Source of the DNA: Microbacterium sp. SD291 | Lineage (GTDB): Bacteria > Actinomycetota > Actinomycetes > Actinomycetales > Microbacteriaceae | Length of the DNA: 64,000 nucleotides | Assembly (NCBI RefSeq): GCF_017355365.1 | Contig: NZ_JADIJR010000002.1 | Location: forward strand, 124,001 to 188,000 | Direction: 5' to 3' | Shown: one piece after another, positions 48,675 through 57,141 of the stretch | Numbering within the stretch: the first letter of the stretch is position 1 | Layout of the letters: the number at the start of each line of letters is the position of its first letter | Notes under the pieces: generated by a model | Told to the model about the DNA's origin: nothing | Database searches by the model: none | What the model saw: the letters and a program-made list of their open reading frames with translations, nothing else | Position numbers and translations under genes: made by a program

Positions 48675-49768
48675 GCGAGTTCATTCCCCCCGCCAAGCCC
48701 ATCATCGGCGACGAGGAGCGCGAAGCCGTCGATCGCGTGATGCGCAGCGGGATGATCGCACAGGGGCCGGAGGTCGCGTCGTTCGAGCAGGAGTTCTCAG
48801 CGCACTTCGTGCCCGGGCGGCCGTCCGTCGCGGTGAACTCCGGCACCGCCGGGCTCCACCTGGGCCTTCTCGCGGCCGGCGTGGGTGCGGGCGACGAGGT
48901 CATCGTTCCCTCCTTCACGTTCGCGGCGACCGGGAATTCGGTCGCACTGACCGGCGGCACCCCGGTGTTCGTCGACATCGAGCCGGAGACGTTCACCCTG
49001 GACCCGGAGGCAGTGGCCGCCGCGATCACACCGCGGACCAAGGGGATACTGCCGGTGCACCTGTACGGGCACCCGGCGCGGATGCGCGAGCTGGAAGCTC
49101 TCGCGGCCGAACGCGGCATCGCGCTGTACGAGGACGCGGCCCAGGCACACGGCGCCTCGCTGGACGGACGCCCGGTCGGCTCGTTCGGCGAGTTCGCGAT
49201 GTTCAGCCTGTATCCGACGAAGAACATGACCAGCGGCGAGGGCGGCATGGTCACCACGGCGACCGACGAGATCGCTCGCCGCGTGAAGCTGCTGCGCAAT
49301 CAGGGCATGGAACGTCAGTACGAGAATGAGGTCATCGGATTCAACGCGCGGATGACCGACATCCACGCCGCGATCGGCCGCGTCCAGCTGACCAAGGTCG
49401 ACGCATGGACGACGACCCGCCAGCGGAACGCAGCTTTCCTGGACGCCAACCTGCAGGGCGTCGTCGTGCCACCGGTCGCCGAGGGCGCTGTGCACGTCTA
49501 TCACCAGTACACGATCCGCGTGCCGGAGAACCGCGACGGCTTCGTCGGCGCGCTCAAGGATGAGCACAACGTCGGCGCGGGCGTCTACTACCCGATCCCG
49601 AACCATCGCCTGCCGTCGCTGACGCACTTCGCGCCCGGCCTGGACCTGCCCGAGACCGAGCGCGCCGCGCGCGAGGTCGTCTCGCTGCCTGTGCACCCCT
49701 CGCTGAGCCAGGATGACCTTGAGCGGATCGTCGCCGCAGTCAATACCGTCGCGAAGGCGGGTGCCTGA
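48671..49768 (+). CDS. DegT/DnrJ/EryC1-family sugar aminotransferase (WbpE-like)
   Basis: A 365-residue PLP-dependent sugar aminotransferase. Landmarks are FIPPAKPIIGDEEREAVDRV at the start, AVNSGTAGLHLGLLAAGVG, VIVPSFTFAATGNSV, ALYEDAAQAHGAS, the PLP lysine Lys184 in SLYPTKNMTSGEGG, and IGFNARMTDIHAAIGRVQL. WbpE-type members move an amino group from glutamate to the 3-keto sugar made by the WbpB-type dehydrogenase. The neighbours are exactly these partners. The GTG at 48671 overlaps the acetyltransferase stop, with AAGGAG just upstream. Confidence 0.9.
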   Translation: MSEFIPPAKPIIGDEEREAVDRVMRSGMIAQGPEVASFEQEFSAHFVPGRPSVAVNSGTAGLHLGLLAAGVGAGDEVIVPSFTFAATGNSVALTGGTPVFVDIEPETFTLDPEAVAAAITPRTKGILPVHLYGHPARMRELEALAAERGIALYEDAAQAHGASLDGRPVGSFGEFAMFSLYPTKNMTSGEGGMVTTATDEIARRVKLLRNQGMERQYENEVIGFNARMTDIHAAIGRVQLTKVDAWTTTRQRNAAFLDANLQGVVVPPVAEGAVHVYHQYTIRVPENRDGFVGALKDEHNVGAGVYYPIPNHRLPSLTHFAPGLDLPETERAAREVVSLPVHPSLSQDDLERIVAAVNTVAKAGA

Positions 49769-50763
49769 TGACGCTGCGGGCAGGTCTGCTCGGTGTCGGC
49801 ATGATGGGTCGCCATCATGCCCGCGTCCTGCGCGAGATCGACGGGGTGGATCTCGTCGCGATCGCCGACCCTGGCGGGGACCCGCACGGTGTCGCCGGAG
49901 ACCTGGACGTCCTCCCCGACATCGACTCGCTCATCGAATCGGGCATCGACATCGCGGTCGTCGCTGTGCCGACCCGTTTCCATGAAGACGCCGCGCTGAA
50001 GTTGGCCGCGGCCGGCGTGCATACGCTCGTCGAGAAGCCGATCGCGCACAGCGTCGAAGCAGGACAGCGGATGGTCGATGCCTTTGCCGCAGCGGGCCTC
50101 GTCGGCGCGGTCGGCCACATCGAACGGTTCAATCCCGCGCTCCAGGAGCTGCGGCGGCGGATCGAGGCCGACGAACTGGGGGCCGTCTATCAGGTCGTCA
50201 CCCGCAGGCAGGGACCGTTCCCTTCCCGCATCGCGGACGTCGGTGTCGCGAAGGACCTCGCGTCCCACGACGTGGACCTCACCGCCTGGGTGGTGCAGTC
50301 CGGCTACGAGACCGTGTTCGCGCAAACCGCGTTCAAGAGCGGCCGTGAGCACGAGGACATGATCACGATCACCGGACGCACCGCGTCCGGGGTGATCGTG
50401 AACAACATCGTGAACTGGCTGTCCCCGATGAAGGAGCGCCTCACGGTCGTCACGGGTGAGAAAGGCGCGTTCGTCGCCGACACCTCCACCGGCGACCTCA
50501 CCTTCTATGCCAACGGCACGATCCCGCTCGAATGGGAATCGGTCTCCAGCTTCCGCGGCGTCTCGGAAGGCAACGTCACACGGTATGCATTCGCGAAGCG
50601 AGAGCCGCTTCGCGTCGAGCATGAGGCGTTCCGCGACGCCGTTCTCGGCAAGCGGACCGACCTCGTCACGATGGAACAGGGTCAGCGCACGCTCGTCGTC
50701 GTCGAAGCCGCCCTCGAATCGGCGCGCGAGGGCATCACCCAGCGGCTAGACGCCACGCTGTGA
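49768..50763 (+). CDS. Gfo/Idh/MocA-family sugar 3-dehydrogenase (WbpB-like)
   Basis: A 331-residue NAD(P)-dependent oxidoreductase with the Rossmann motif GLLGVGMMGRHHARVLREI and the dinucleotide/substrate motif LVEKPIAHS (Lys90). A C-terminal alpha/beta domain contains GHIERFNPALQEL and DVGVAKDLASHDVDL, whose His is the family's usual catalytic base. Beside acetyltransferase and aminotransferase genes, WbpB/WlbA is the best match; it oxidises C3 of UDP-GlcNAcA. The start codon shares one base with the previous stop (TGATG). A different nucleotide-sugar substrate cannot be excluded from sequence alone. Confidence 0.87.
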   Translation: MTLRAGLLGVGMMGRHHARVLREIDGVDLVAIADPGGDPHGVAGDLDVLPDIDSLIESGIDIAVVAVPTRFHEDAALKLAAAGVHTLVEKPIAHSVEAGQRMVDAFAAAGLVGAVGHIERFNPALQELRRRIEADELGAVYQVVTRRQGPFPSRIADVGVAKDLASHDVDLTAWVVQSGYETVFAQTAFKSGREHEDMITITGRTASGVIVNNIVNWLSPMKERLTVVTGEKGAFVADTSTGDLTFYANGTIPLEWESVSSFRGVSEGNVTRYAFAKREPLRVEHEAFRDAVLGKRTDLVTMEQGQRTLVVVEAALESAREGITQRLDATL

Positions 50764-50791
50764 GTCGACGTTCGCAGGCGGGGACCACAGC

Positions 50792-52570
50792 ATGAAGGCG
50801 CTGTGGGTCACGCTGAAGGAGCTCCTCGAGCTGCTGCCCGGTGATGCGCGGAGCTTTCTCATCCGCTACTCGCTGTCTTCTTCGGCGTTGGCGTTGCTCG
50901 ACATCCTTGCGCTCGGGCTGCTTGCGCTGATGCTGGCACCGCTGGCGTCGAACCAGCAGGTGCGTCTGCCCCTGCTCGGTGAGATTGCTGCCGAGAACGT
51001 CGTATGGGTGCTGGTGACGGCGTGCGCGCTGATGGTGATCAAGTCGCTCATCGCGCTCGTTCAACAATGGTACGTGACTCGGCGAATGGCCCATTTCGAA
51101 CTCGCGATCGGTGATCGGCTGTTCAGCGCCTACATCCGAGCACCCTGGCTCGAGCGTATGAAGCGGAACTCCGCCGAGCTCGTTCGCATGGCGGATGTCG
51201 GCATCGCGAACACCACGTCAGGCCTGCTGCTGCCGGTCGCCTCGCTGCCCTCTCAGGTCGTCACATTCTGCTCGGTGCTCTTCGTCCTGTTCGCGGCCCA
51301 GCCGCTGATCGCGGTCGCAACGGTGCTCTATCTCGGGGTGGTCGCGGGGCTGCTCTACGGCTGGGTGTCTCGCCGTGCGGTCAAGAACGGAAGGATGAAC
51401 CGGGACTTCTCATTCCGCACCGCGACACTGATGACCGAGATGGTGCAGGCGCTTAAGGAGATCACGCTTCGAGACAAGGCGGGGGAGGTCGCTGCGCTCG
51501 TGAATCAGAACCGCTCCGTCGCTGTGAAGGCTCGAGCCACGATCGGGTTCCTCGGGGCGATCCCGAAGTTCGTGATCGATTCTGCCGTGATCATCGGATT
51601 CCTGATCATCGGCGCCGTCGGCTATGCAACGGGCGGTCTCCCCGGCGCGTTCTCGTCCATCGCGCTGTTCGGAATCGCGAGTTTCCGCATGGTGCCCTCG
51701 ATGCTGCAGTTCCAGGGAGTGATGACCTCCACGGCCTCCACGCTGCCGCACGCACGCGCCGTCATTCGCGACATCAAGGCAGCCGAAGGCTACATCTCCG
51801 CAGCCGAGGTGATCGGAGACGGCGAGCTGAACGAGCATCCCGTGGAACTCGTGCTGGACAACGTCGCATTCACGTATCCCGGTGCTGAGACGCCGGCGCT
51901 CTCCGGCGTGAGTCTCAAGATTCCGCTCGGCACCCATGTCGCCTTCGTCGGTTCTTCCGGTGCCGGGAAGTCGACGATGGTCGATCTGATACTCGGATTG
52001 CTGACTCCGACTGCCGGGGAGATCCGCCTGGACGACACCGATCTCTCAGAGGTGCTCGGCGCATGGCGTCGCCGAGTCGGCTACGTCCCTCAGGACGTGG
52101 CATTGTTCGACGGAACGGTCGGCCAGAACGTGGCGCTGAGCTGGAGCGAGGAGTACTCGCGCGAGGACGCCTGGCGTGCGGTCAAGGGCGCACAGCTGGA
52201 CACGGTCGTACGTGCCCGGCCGGGTGAACTCGACGCGCCGATCGGCGAGCGCGGCCTGGCGCTCTCCGGTGGCCAGCGGCAGCGACTCGGGATCGCACGA
52301 GCCCTGTACACGGACCCGGTGGTCCTGGTCATGGACGAGGCCACGTCGGCGCTCGACACCCAGACCGAGGAAGCTGTGACATCCGCCATCAGCCGGCTGC
52401 GCGGCTCGGTGACGGTGATCACCGTCGCGCATCGACTCTCGACGATCCGGGAGGCGGACATCGTGTGCTTCTTCGCGAACGGGCGGATCGCTGCACAGGG
52501 GACGTTCGACGAGGTCGTGGCGGCAGAGCCGGAGTTCGCCGTTCAGGCACGTCTGGCCGGACTGGCTTGA
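50792..52570 (+). CDS. ABC transporter with fused permease and ATPase (PglK/MsbA-type lipid-linked oligosaccharide flippase)
   Basis: A 592-residue half-transporter. The six-helix membrane domain spans ~1-320, followed by the ATPase domain. Walker A is GSSGAGKST (~387-395), the Q-loop VGYVPQDVALFDGT, the signature LSGGQRQRLGIARAL, Walker B VVLVMDEATSALD and the switch VITVAHRLS. It works as a homodimer. Length, the RIREAD-like short linker and its place after the diacetamido-sugar genes point to a PglK-like flippase for a lipid-linked oligosaccharide rather than to drug efflux. It starts 28 bases after the dehydrogenase gene with GCGGGGA as ribosome binding site, and is probably the last gene of that operon. 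Confidence 0.85.
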   Translation: MKALWVTLKELLELLPGDARSFLIRYSLSSSALALLDILALGLLALMLAPLASNQQVRLPLLGEIAAENVVWVLVTACALMVIKSLIALVQQWYVTRRMAHFELAIGDRLFSAYIRAPWLERMKRNSAELVRMADVGIANTTSGLLLPVASLPSQVVTFCSVLFVLFAAQPLIAVATVLYLGVVAGLLYGWVSRRAVKNGRMNRDFSFRTATLMTEMVQALKEITLRDKAGEVAALVNQNRSVAVKARATIGFLGAIPKFVIDSAVIIGFLIIGAVGYATGGLPGAFSSIALFGIASFRMVPSMLQFQGVMTSTASTLPHARAVIRDIKAAEGYISAAEVIGDGELNEHPVELVLDNVAFTYPGAETPALSGVSLKIPLGTHVAFVGSSGAGKSTMVDLILGLLTPTAGEIRLDDTDLSEVLGAWRRRVGYVPQDVALFDGTVGQNVALSWSEEYSREDAWRAVKGAQLDTVVRARPGELDAPIGERGLALSGGQRQRLGIARALYTDPVVLVMDEATSALDTQTEEAVTSAISRLRGSVTVITVAHRLSTIREADIVCFFANGRIAAQGTFDEVVAAEPEFAVQARLAGLA

Positions 52571-52594
52571 CGCAACTCGCCTCCGGAGGTCGAC

Positions 52595-53569
52595 TCAGCC
52601 GCTGATCCGCCGGTAGGTCTCCTCGAGCCGGCTGATCTGCCCGGGGGCGGTGTGTTGCCGGAGCGCCCACTCACGCGAGCCCAACTGATCCGCGGCTGCT
52701 TCCGGGTCGGCGAAGTCCGACAGGACCGCCGAGACCACGTCGTCGACATCGCCGTTGCGGATGGGGAGCGGTTCCCCGTCGGGCCCCGGGTAATGCCTGC
52801 CCACCGCGGCGAGCGGCGCACCGATCCCCATGGCCTCGAGTTCGGACACGGAGAGTATCCGGGTCGCCTGGCCGACGACCACGGACGCGTTCGCGAGGAA
52901 CTGCAGGAAGTCCTCATGTGGAGCCTTCGGGATCAACTCCACGCCCAGACGAGCGGCCTCCTCTGCGCCCGGACCCCAGTCGAGGCCCCGGACGGGCACT
53001 CCGGCCGCGATCAGCTGCCGGGCCACCTCGAGCATTCCTTCCAGGCCCTTGACCTCTTCCCAACGGGACGAGAACGCGACGTAACCCCCGGGCGTCCACG
53101 CGGGGAGGGCGCTCGGATCGAAAACGACGGGCAGATACTCGGCGTCGGGACGCGCCGTGGTGGCGTCCTCGGCGTTGTCGGGGGTCGAATAGTAGACGTG
53201 CGCAGCCCCGTCGATGTAGCGCTGGAGGGTCGCGTGACGCGCTGCCTGATGCCAGAGCGTGCGGATGTCCGTTCCGTGCAGATGCAGGACGTACGGGCGA
53301 TCGGGGATGTAGCGCGGTGCGATGCGGGCGACCGTCGTGGCGTAGTGCACGTGGATCACGTCCGAGCGCGCCGCCGCGAGCCCGATGCGGGCGAGCGTCC
53401 GATACGCGGCAGCGCGAGTCGGACGTGATCTGCCGGCACGCAACGGCGGCCAGGTGAGCTGGGGCGGAAGGATGCGCCAGGGCAGTCCCTGGGCTGTCGC
53501 GGCCTCGACGAGGTTGGCGCCGACGAAGGCGCAGTCGTTGAGATGCAGTACGCGTGGGGTGGTCGCCAT
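52595..53569 (-). CDS. Glycosyltransferase family 1/4-like protein
   Basis: A 324-residue GT-B type protein. The N-terminal domain has VLHLNDCAFVGANLVEAA and DVIHVHYATTVARIAP with YVLHLHGTDIRTLW. The C-terminal half shows VAFSSRWEEVKGLEGML, VPVRGLDWGPGAEEA, ATRILSVSELEAMGIGAPLAAV and the final RISRLEETYRRISG-type helix. It should act in the cytoplasm on a lipid-linked glycan. The donor-binding region is shorter than in classical GT4 enzymes, so donor and acceptor are unknown. A TAACAT box, six bases (GGAGGA) before the ATG, serves either as leaderless promoter spacing or as a ribosome binding site. It is convergent with the flippase gene. Confidence 0.78.
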   Translation of the reverse strand: MATTPRVLHLNDCAFVGANLVEAATAQGLPWRILPPQLTWPPLRAGRSRPTRAAAYRTLARIGLAAARSDVIHVHYATTVARIAPRYIPDRPYVLHLHGTDIRTLWHQAARHATLQRYIDGAAHVYYSTPDNAEDATTARPDAEYLPVVFDPSALPAWTPGGYVAFSSRWEEVKGLEGMLEVARQLIAAGVPVRGLDWGPGAEEAARLGVELIPKAPHEDFLQFLANASVVVGQATRILSVSELEAMGIGAPLAAVGRHYPGPDGEPLPIRNGDVDDVVSAVLSDFADPEAAADQLGSREWALRQHTAPGQISRLEETYRRISG

Positions 53570-53575
53570 TCCTCC

Positions 53576-53581
53576 ATGTTA
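53576..53581 (-). promoter_or_regulatory. -10 box of the GT1/4-like gene at 52595
   Basis: TAACAT on the minus strand, six bases before the ATG ending at 53569. It is divergent from the box at 53616. Confidence 0.45.
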
Positions 53582-53615
53582 GGTCCGCGTCGATGGGCGG
53601 GCCGCGACACGGCGC

Positions 53616-53621
53616 TAAGCT
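53616..53621 (+). promoter_or_regulatory. -10 box, leaderless promoter of the GT4-GT2 operon
   Basis: TAAGCT followed by six bases and the GTG at 53628. Confidence 0.5.
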
Positions 53622-53627
53622 GGATCG

Positions 53628-54707
53628 GTGCAGATCGCCGTGTTGACCACCTGGTTTCCCACGACGCGCAACCCCGGAGCCGGCTCTTTCATCGCCCGCG
53701 ACGTCAAGGCCCTGGCTGAAGACCACGATGTGCACGTGATCCATCTCGTCCCTCCCGAGCTCGACGACGGTGCGCGCTCACGCAGGCACGGCGACGTGCG
53801 GGTCGCGGCCTTCCCCCTCGACGTGCGCACACCCCGCGGACTCCTGGCGGCGACGCGGCAGGTCCCTGATCTCCTCGGCGACGCCGGGATCGTGCACACC
53901 ATGGCCGCCCCGGCACTGCTGCCGTTCCTCCTGCGGCGTCCTGATCGCGCGTGGGTCCATACCGAGCATTGGAGCGGGGTTCGCAACCTCAGCGCGTCTC
54001 CGAAGGCGCGTCTTGCGCTTCCGCTCAGTCGGCGCGCGTTCGCCGGGCCTGACCGCGTGATCGCGGTCAGCGAGTTCCTGGCCGATGCCGTCCGCCGAGT
54101 GAGGAGGGGGCCTGTCGACGTGATCGGCAACATCGTCGACCTGCCGGATGCGGATGCCCGAGCAGGGGAGACGCTGTTCCGCGGCGCGAAGGTGAAGGTG
54201 CTCGGCGTGGGCACCGTGAAGGAACCGAAGGGCTGGCGGCTCGCGGTCGACGCCGTGCAGCGACTCACGGACGACGGCCTCGACGCAGAACTGCTCTGGC
54301 TCGGCGACGGTCCGGAGTTCGCTGAGCTGGCCGCGTCTGCCGATGGTCGCGTGATCATCGCCCCCGGTCACGTCTCCGCCACTGCCGTAGGCGCGGCGAT
54401 GTCCGAGGCCGATGTCTTCGTGCTGCCCACGCGCTCGGAGACGTTCTCGCTCGCCACGGTCGAGGCCCTGATGGCGGGACTGCCGGTCGTCGCCACCGGA
54501 ACGGGAGCGCACTCCGGTTTCATCGCGCCGGGAACCGGCTTCGTCGTGCCGCGCGAGGGCGAGCAGATCGCGCGGGGTGTCCTTGGTGCTCTCCAGTTGG
54601 ATCGGGCTGGGATCGCGTCGCACGGGCGAGCGCTGGCGGAGCGATTCGGCGAGGGGGAGTTCCGTCGCAGGTATACGCAGATCTATGAAGAGGTGAATCG
54701 CGGATGA
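53628..54707 (+). CDS. Glycosyltransferase family 4
   Basis: A 359-residue GT4 enzyme with the usual N-terminal opening (VLTTWFPTTRNPGAGSFIARD), RVIAVSEFLADAVRR at the hinge and PVDVIGNIVD. The C-terminal donor domain has VKVLGVGTVKEPKGWRLAVD, ELLWLGDGPEFAEL and VLPTRSETFSLATVEALMAGLPVVATG, the 'E-x7-E' motif. It transfers a sugar from a nucleotide donor, retaining configuration, probably onto the glycan exported by the nearby flippase. It is translationally coupled to the following GT2 gene (ATGA overlap). The sugar is unknown. Confidence 0.88.
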   Translation: MQIAVLTTWFPTTRNPGAGSFIARDVKALAEDHDVHVIHLVPPELDDGARSRRHGDVRVAAFPLDVRTPRGLLAATRQVPDLLGDAGIVHTMAAPALLPFLLRRPDRAWVHTEHWSGVRNLSASPKARLALPLSRRAFAGPDRVIAVSEFLADAVRRVRRGPVDVIGNIVDLPDADARAGETLFRGAKVKVLGVGTVKEPKGWRLAVDAVQRLTDDGLDAELLWLGDGPEFAELAASADGRVIIAPGHVSATAVGAAMSEADVFVLPTRSETFSLATVEALMAGLPVVATGTGAHSGFIAPGTGFVVPREGEQIARGVLGALQLDRAGIASHGRALAERFGEGEFRRRYTQIYEEVNRG

Positions 54708-55906
54708 AGGCACGCCGGGAAGACGAGGAGCCCCGCACTGTCGACATGATCGTCGCCGTGCACGACACGCGGCGCGACATTCGCCGGGCGATCAGATCGA
54801 TCCTCGCCGACGGAGATCCGTCGGTGAGGGCGTTCGTCGTATGCCACAATCTCACGCGCGCGGACGTGGAACTCGAACTGGCCGATCTCATCGCCGCGCA
54901 CCCCGGACGAATCCGCATCGAGGAGTGCGCCGACGGAATCCCGAGCCCATCCGGCCCCTTCAACTTCGGCCTGGACGCCTCTGACGCCGATTATGTCGGC
55001 ATCATGGGCTCGGATGATGAGCTCGATCGGGACGCGATCTCGCAGTGGCGGGAGCGAGCCGAGCGGTTCGGTGCCGACGCAGTGCTGGCGAAGGTCGTCC
55101 GTGGCACACAGCGGACTCTGGTGCGCTCCCCGCCGAAGAGGCTGATGCGCACAGGCGTGCTCGACTTCGCCCGTGACCGTCTCTCGTATCGGAGCGCTCC
55201 CCTCGGACTCATGCGAAAGGAAGCGATCCAAAGGCTCGAACTCCGTCTCCTGGACGGGGCGCGCAACGGCGGCGACCTCCCGTTCGTCACGCGCCTCTGG
55301 CTCAGAGGGCGGGTCGTCGCGGCCGTCGGACTCGCGGCGTACGTCGAGCATGCCGACGCCCCGGTCCGTGTCACGCATCTGGCGAAGCCGGTGCGCGAGG
55401 AGCTCGGCGCGGTCGTCGCCACGCTCCGCGACGACGTCGTACAGCGCATGTCCGCGAGCCAGAGGACTGCCCTTGCGACGAAGCTGCTCCGTCGCAACCT
55501 CATCGATTCCGTGCGCAAGCGGGACGGCGGCAGGGCGTTCACGGATGACGACTGCGCGGCGATGGCGGAGATGATCGGACTCATCGACGATTTCGCGCCA
55601 GATGCCCGCAAGCTGCTCTCGCGCGCACACGGGCGGCTGTTCGACGAGCTGACCCGTCCCCGCCCGGATCTTGCCGCAGTGGCGGCCGCGGATGCCTCAT
55701 CCGCGCGCTACCGCACGGTGGACGCACTCGCGCCGAACAGCCTCCGCTTCCTCCTGCATCCGCAGGCCCAGCCACGGTTCATGCTCGCGACCGCGTCGAT
55801 AAAGATCGGAGCCTCGCGCTACTTCCCGTGGCTGCGCGCGGTGCTCCTAGTGCTGACGTCGGCGGTCTTGGCGGCCGCATTGCTCATCGCGCTCCTGCCT
55901 CGCTGA
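54704..55906 (+). CDS. Glycosyltransferase family 2-like protein with C-terminal membrane anchor
   Basis: A 400-residue protein with an N-terminal GT-A domain (TVDMIVAVHDTRRDIRRAIRS, FNFGLDASDADYVGIMGSDDELD). In the usual GT2 fold the GSDDE segment holds the metal-binding Asp residues. A mid-section of charged helices and a final hydrophobic segment (~375-397) follow, so it is probably held on the inner membrane face. It extends the glycan made with the coupled GT4 gene. The stop codon is directly adjacent to the stop of the convergent GT4 gene, with no base between them. Confidence 0.82.
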   Translation: MKARREDEEPRTVDMIVAVHDTRRDIRRAIRSILADGDPSVRAFVVCHNLTRADVELELADLIAAHPGRIRIEECADGIPSPSGPFNFGLDASDADYVGIMGSDDELDRDAISQWRERAERFGADAVLAKVVRGTQRTLVRSPPKRLMRTGVLDFARDRLSYRSAPLGLMRKEAIQRLELRLLDGARNGGDLPFVTRLWLRGRVVAAVGLAAYVEHADAPVRVTHLAKPVREELGAVVATLRDDVVQRMSASQRTALATKLLRRNLIDSVRKRDGGRAFTDDDCAAMAEMIGLIDDFAPDARKLLSRAHGRLFDELTRPRPDLAAVAAADASSARYRTVDALAPNSLRFLLHPQAQPRFMLATASIKIGASRYFPWLRAVLLVLTSAVLAAALLIALLPR

Positions 55907-57079
55907 TCAGCGGCGGGCGTTTCGGATGACGTCCTGGACGAGCCCGGTGACGCGGCTCATCACGACACCCAGCGAATGCTCCCCGCTTGCCCAGGTCGAC
56001 AGTCGGCGGCGCTCCCCGTCGGATCCCGCTTCCCGCAGAGCGGATATCATCGCCTCCGCGACCTCGTCCTTCGTATACTCCGCAGTCCAGCCGACACCGG
56101 GGGTCCGCGCGAATGAGAGCCCCGGCTCGGGGCCGGTGTACACCACGCGGGTTCCGCATCCCACGGACGCGAGCATCTTGGTGGGGAACGCCACGTAGGC
56201 ATTCGGGAGCACACTCGCAAGCGTGGCCGCGGCGCCTCTGATCCATCCCGCGACCTCACGGCCCGACATCCGCGGCAGGAACTCCACCGCGCCGGGGACC
56301 GTCGCGGTGGCGCGCGCTTGCATGGCGTCGCGCTCGGCACCCTGGCCGATGAAGACCAGGCGAGCGTCGGGCATCAAGCTCAGAACACGCGGCATCGCGT
56401 CGATGAAGATCATCGCACCGTGAACCTCCGACGCGGTTCCGGGGTACAGCAGGTAAGGAGCGTCCGCTCGGTGCGACGGCCCATCAGGGCGGAAGATCGT
56501 CTCGTCGTACCCGTTTCCGACGACTTCGACCAGCGCCTTGGGAGCGATCTCCCGCAACCGCTGCGCCACGCTCTCAGACACGGCGGCGACACCGGCCGCA
56601 CCGCTGAGCGCGAACTTCTCGAGCGCTCTGACGACATTCGTCACCAGTGCCGGCGATCCGGCGACCGACGCGGCCTCCGACCACACGTCGGCGGCGTAGT
56701 ACACATACGGGATCCGCCTGAACCAGCAGACGGCGCGCACGACAGCCCCTGTGGTCGGGGGAGGCTCCACGATCACGGCGTGCGGCTTTCGCGATGACAG
56801 CAATCGGAACGCGAGAGGGACGTCGAAGCTCATGTACTGCGCGTATCCGCGCACGTACCCGTCTCGATCCCGCAGGACCGGGGCGCGACGGACTGTCGCG
56901 CCGGCGACATCGCCGGCGACACGCATTCCTGCCGGAGCGGTGCTGGTGAGAACGTCGACTTCGGCACCGCACTCGAGGAGCGCTCGGGTGAGGGCCGCGA
57001 GACGAAAAGACGCGGCGCCCGGCTCAGGAGAAAAGATTCGCGAGACGACGGTCACGCGGCTTCGGCTCAACGAGGTCAT
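55907..57079 (-). CDS. Glycosyltransferase family 4 (WcaI/WbuB-like)
   Basis: The 390-residue GT4 enzyme starts VTVVSRIFSPEPGAASFRLAALT, the N-terminal pattern of WcaI/WbuB-type transferases. Further motifs are RIPYVYYAADVWSEAA, GVAAVSESVAQRL, EVVGNGYDETIF, LLYPGTASEVHGAMIFIDAM and FPTKMLASVGCGTRVVYTG. It probably transfers a deoxy or N-acetyl sugar to a lipid-linked intermediate. CAGAAT six bases before the ATG at 57079 supports that start over an in-frame upstream codon. It is divergent from the nucleotide-sugar dehydrogenase gene, which may supply its donor. Confidence 0.85.
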   Translation of the reverse strand: MTSLSRSRVTVVSRIFSPEPGAASFRLAALTRALLECGAEVDVLTSTAPAGMRVAGDVAGATVRRAPVLRDRDGYVRGYAQYMSFDVPLAFRLLSSRKPHAVIVEPPPTTGAVVRAVCWFRRIPYVYYAADVWSEAASVAGSPALVTNVVRALEKFALSGAAGVAAVSESVAQRLREIAPKALVEVVGNGYDETIFRPDGPSHRADAPYLLYPGTASEVHGAMIFIDAMPRVLSLMPDARLVFIGQGAERDAMQARATATVPGAVEFLPRMSGREVAGWIRGAAATLASVLPNAYVAFPTKMLASVGCGTRVVYTGPEPGLSFARTPGVGWTAEYTKDEVAEAMISALREAGSDGERRRLSTWASGEHSLGVVMSRVTGLVQDVIRNARR

Positions 57080-57085
57080 CACTCG

Positions 57086-57091
57086 ATTCTG
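57086..57091 (-). promoter_or_regulatory. -10 box, leaderless promoter of the WcaI-like GT4 gene
   Basis: CAGAAT on the minus strand, six bases before the ATG ending at 57079. Confidence 0.5.
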
Positions 57092-57128
57092 CCGCACCAC
57101 CGGTGAGCTGCCGCACAGGACGCCCCCC

Positions 57129-57134
57129 TAGACT
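57129..57134 (+). promoter_or_regulatory. -10 box, leaderless promoter of the nucleotide-sugar dehydrogenase gene
   Basis: TAGACT followed by seven bases and the ATG at 57142. Confidence 0.5.
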
Positions 57135-57141
57135 AGAACCC

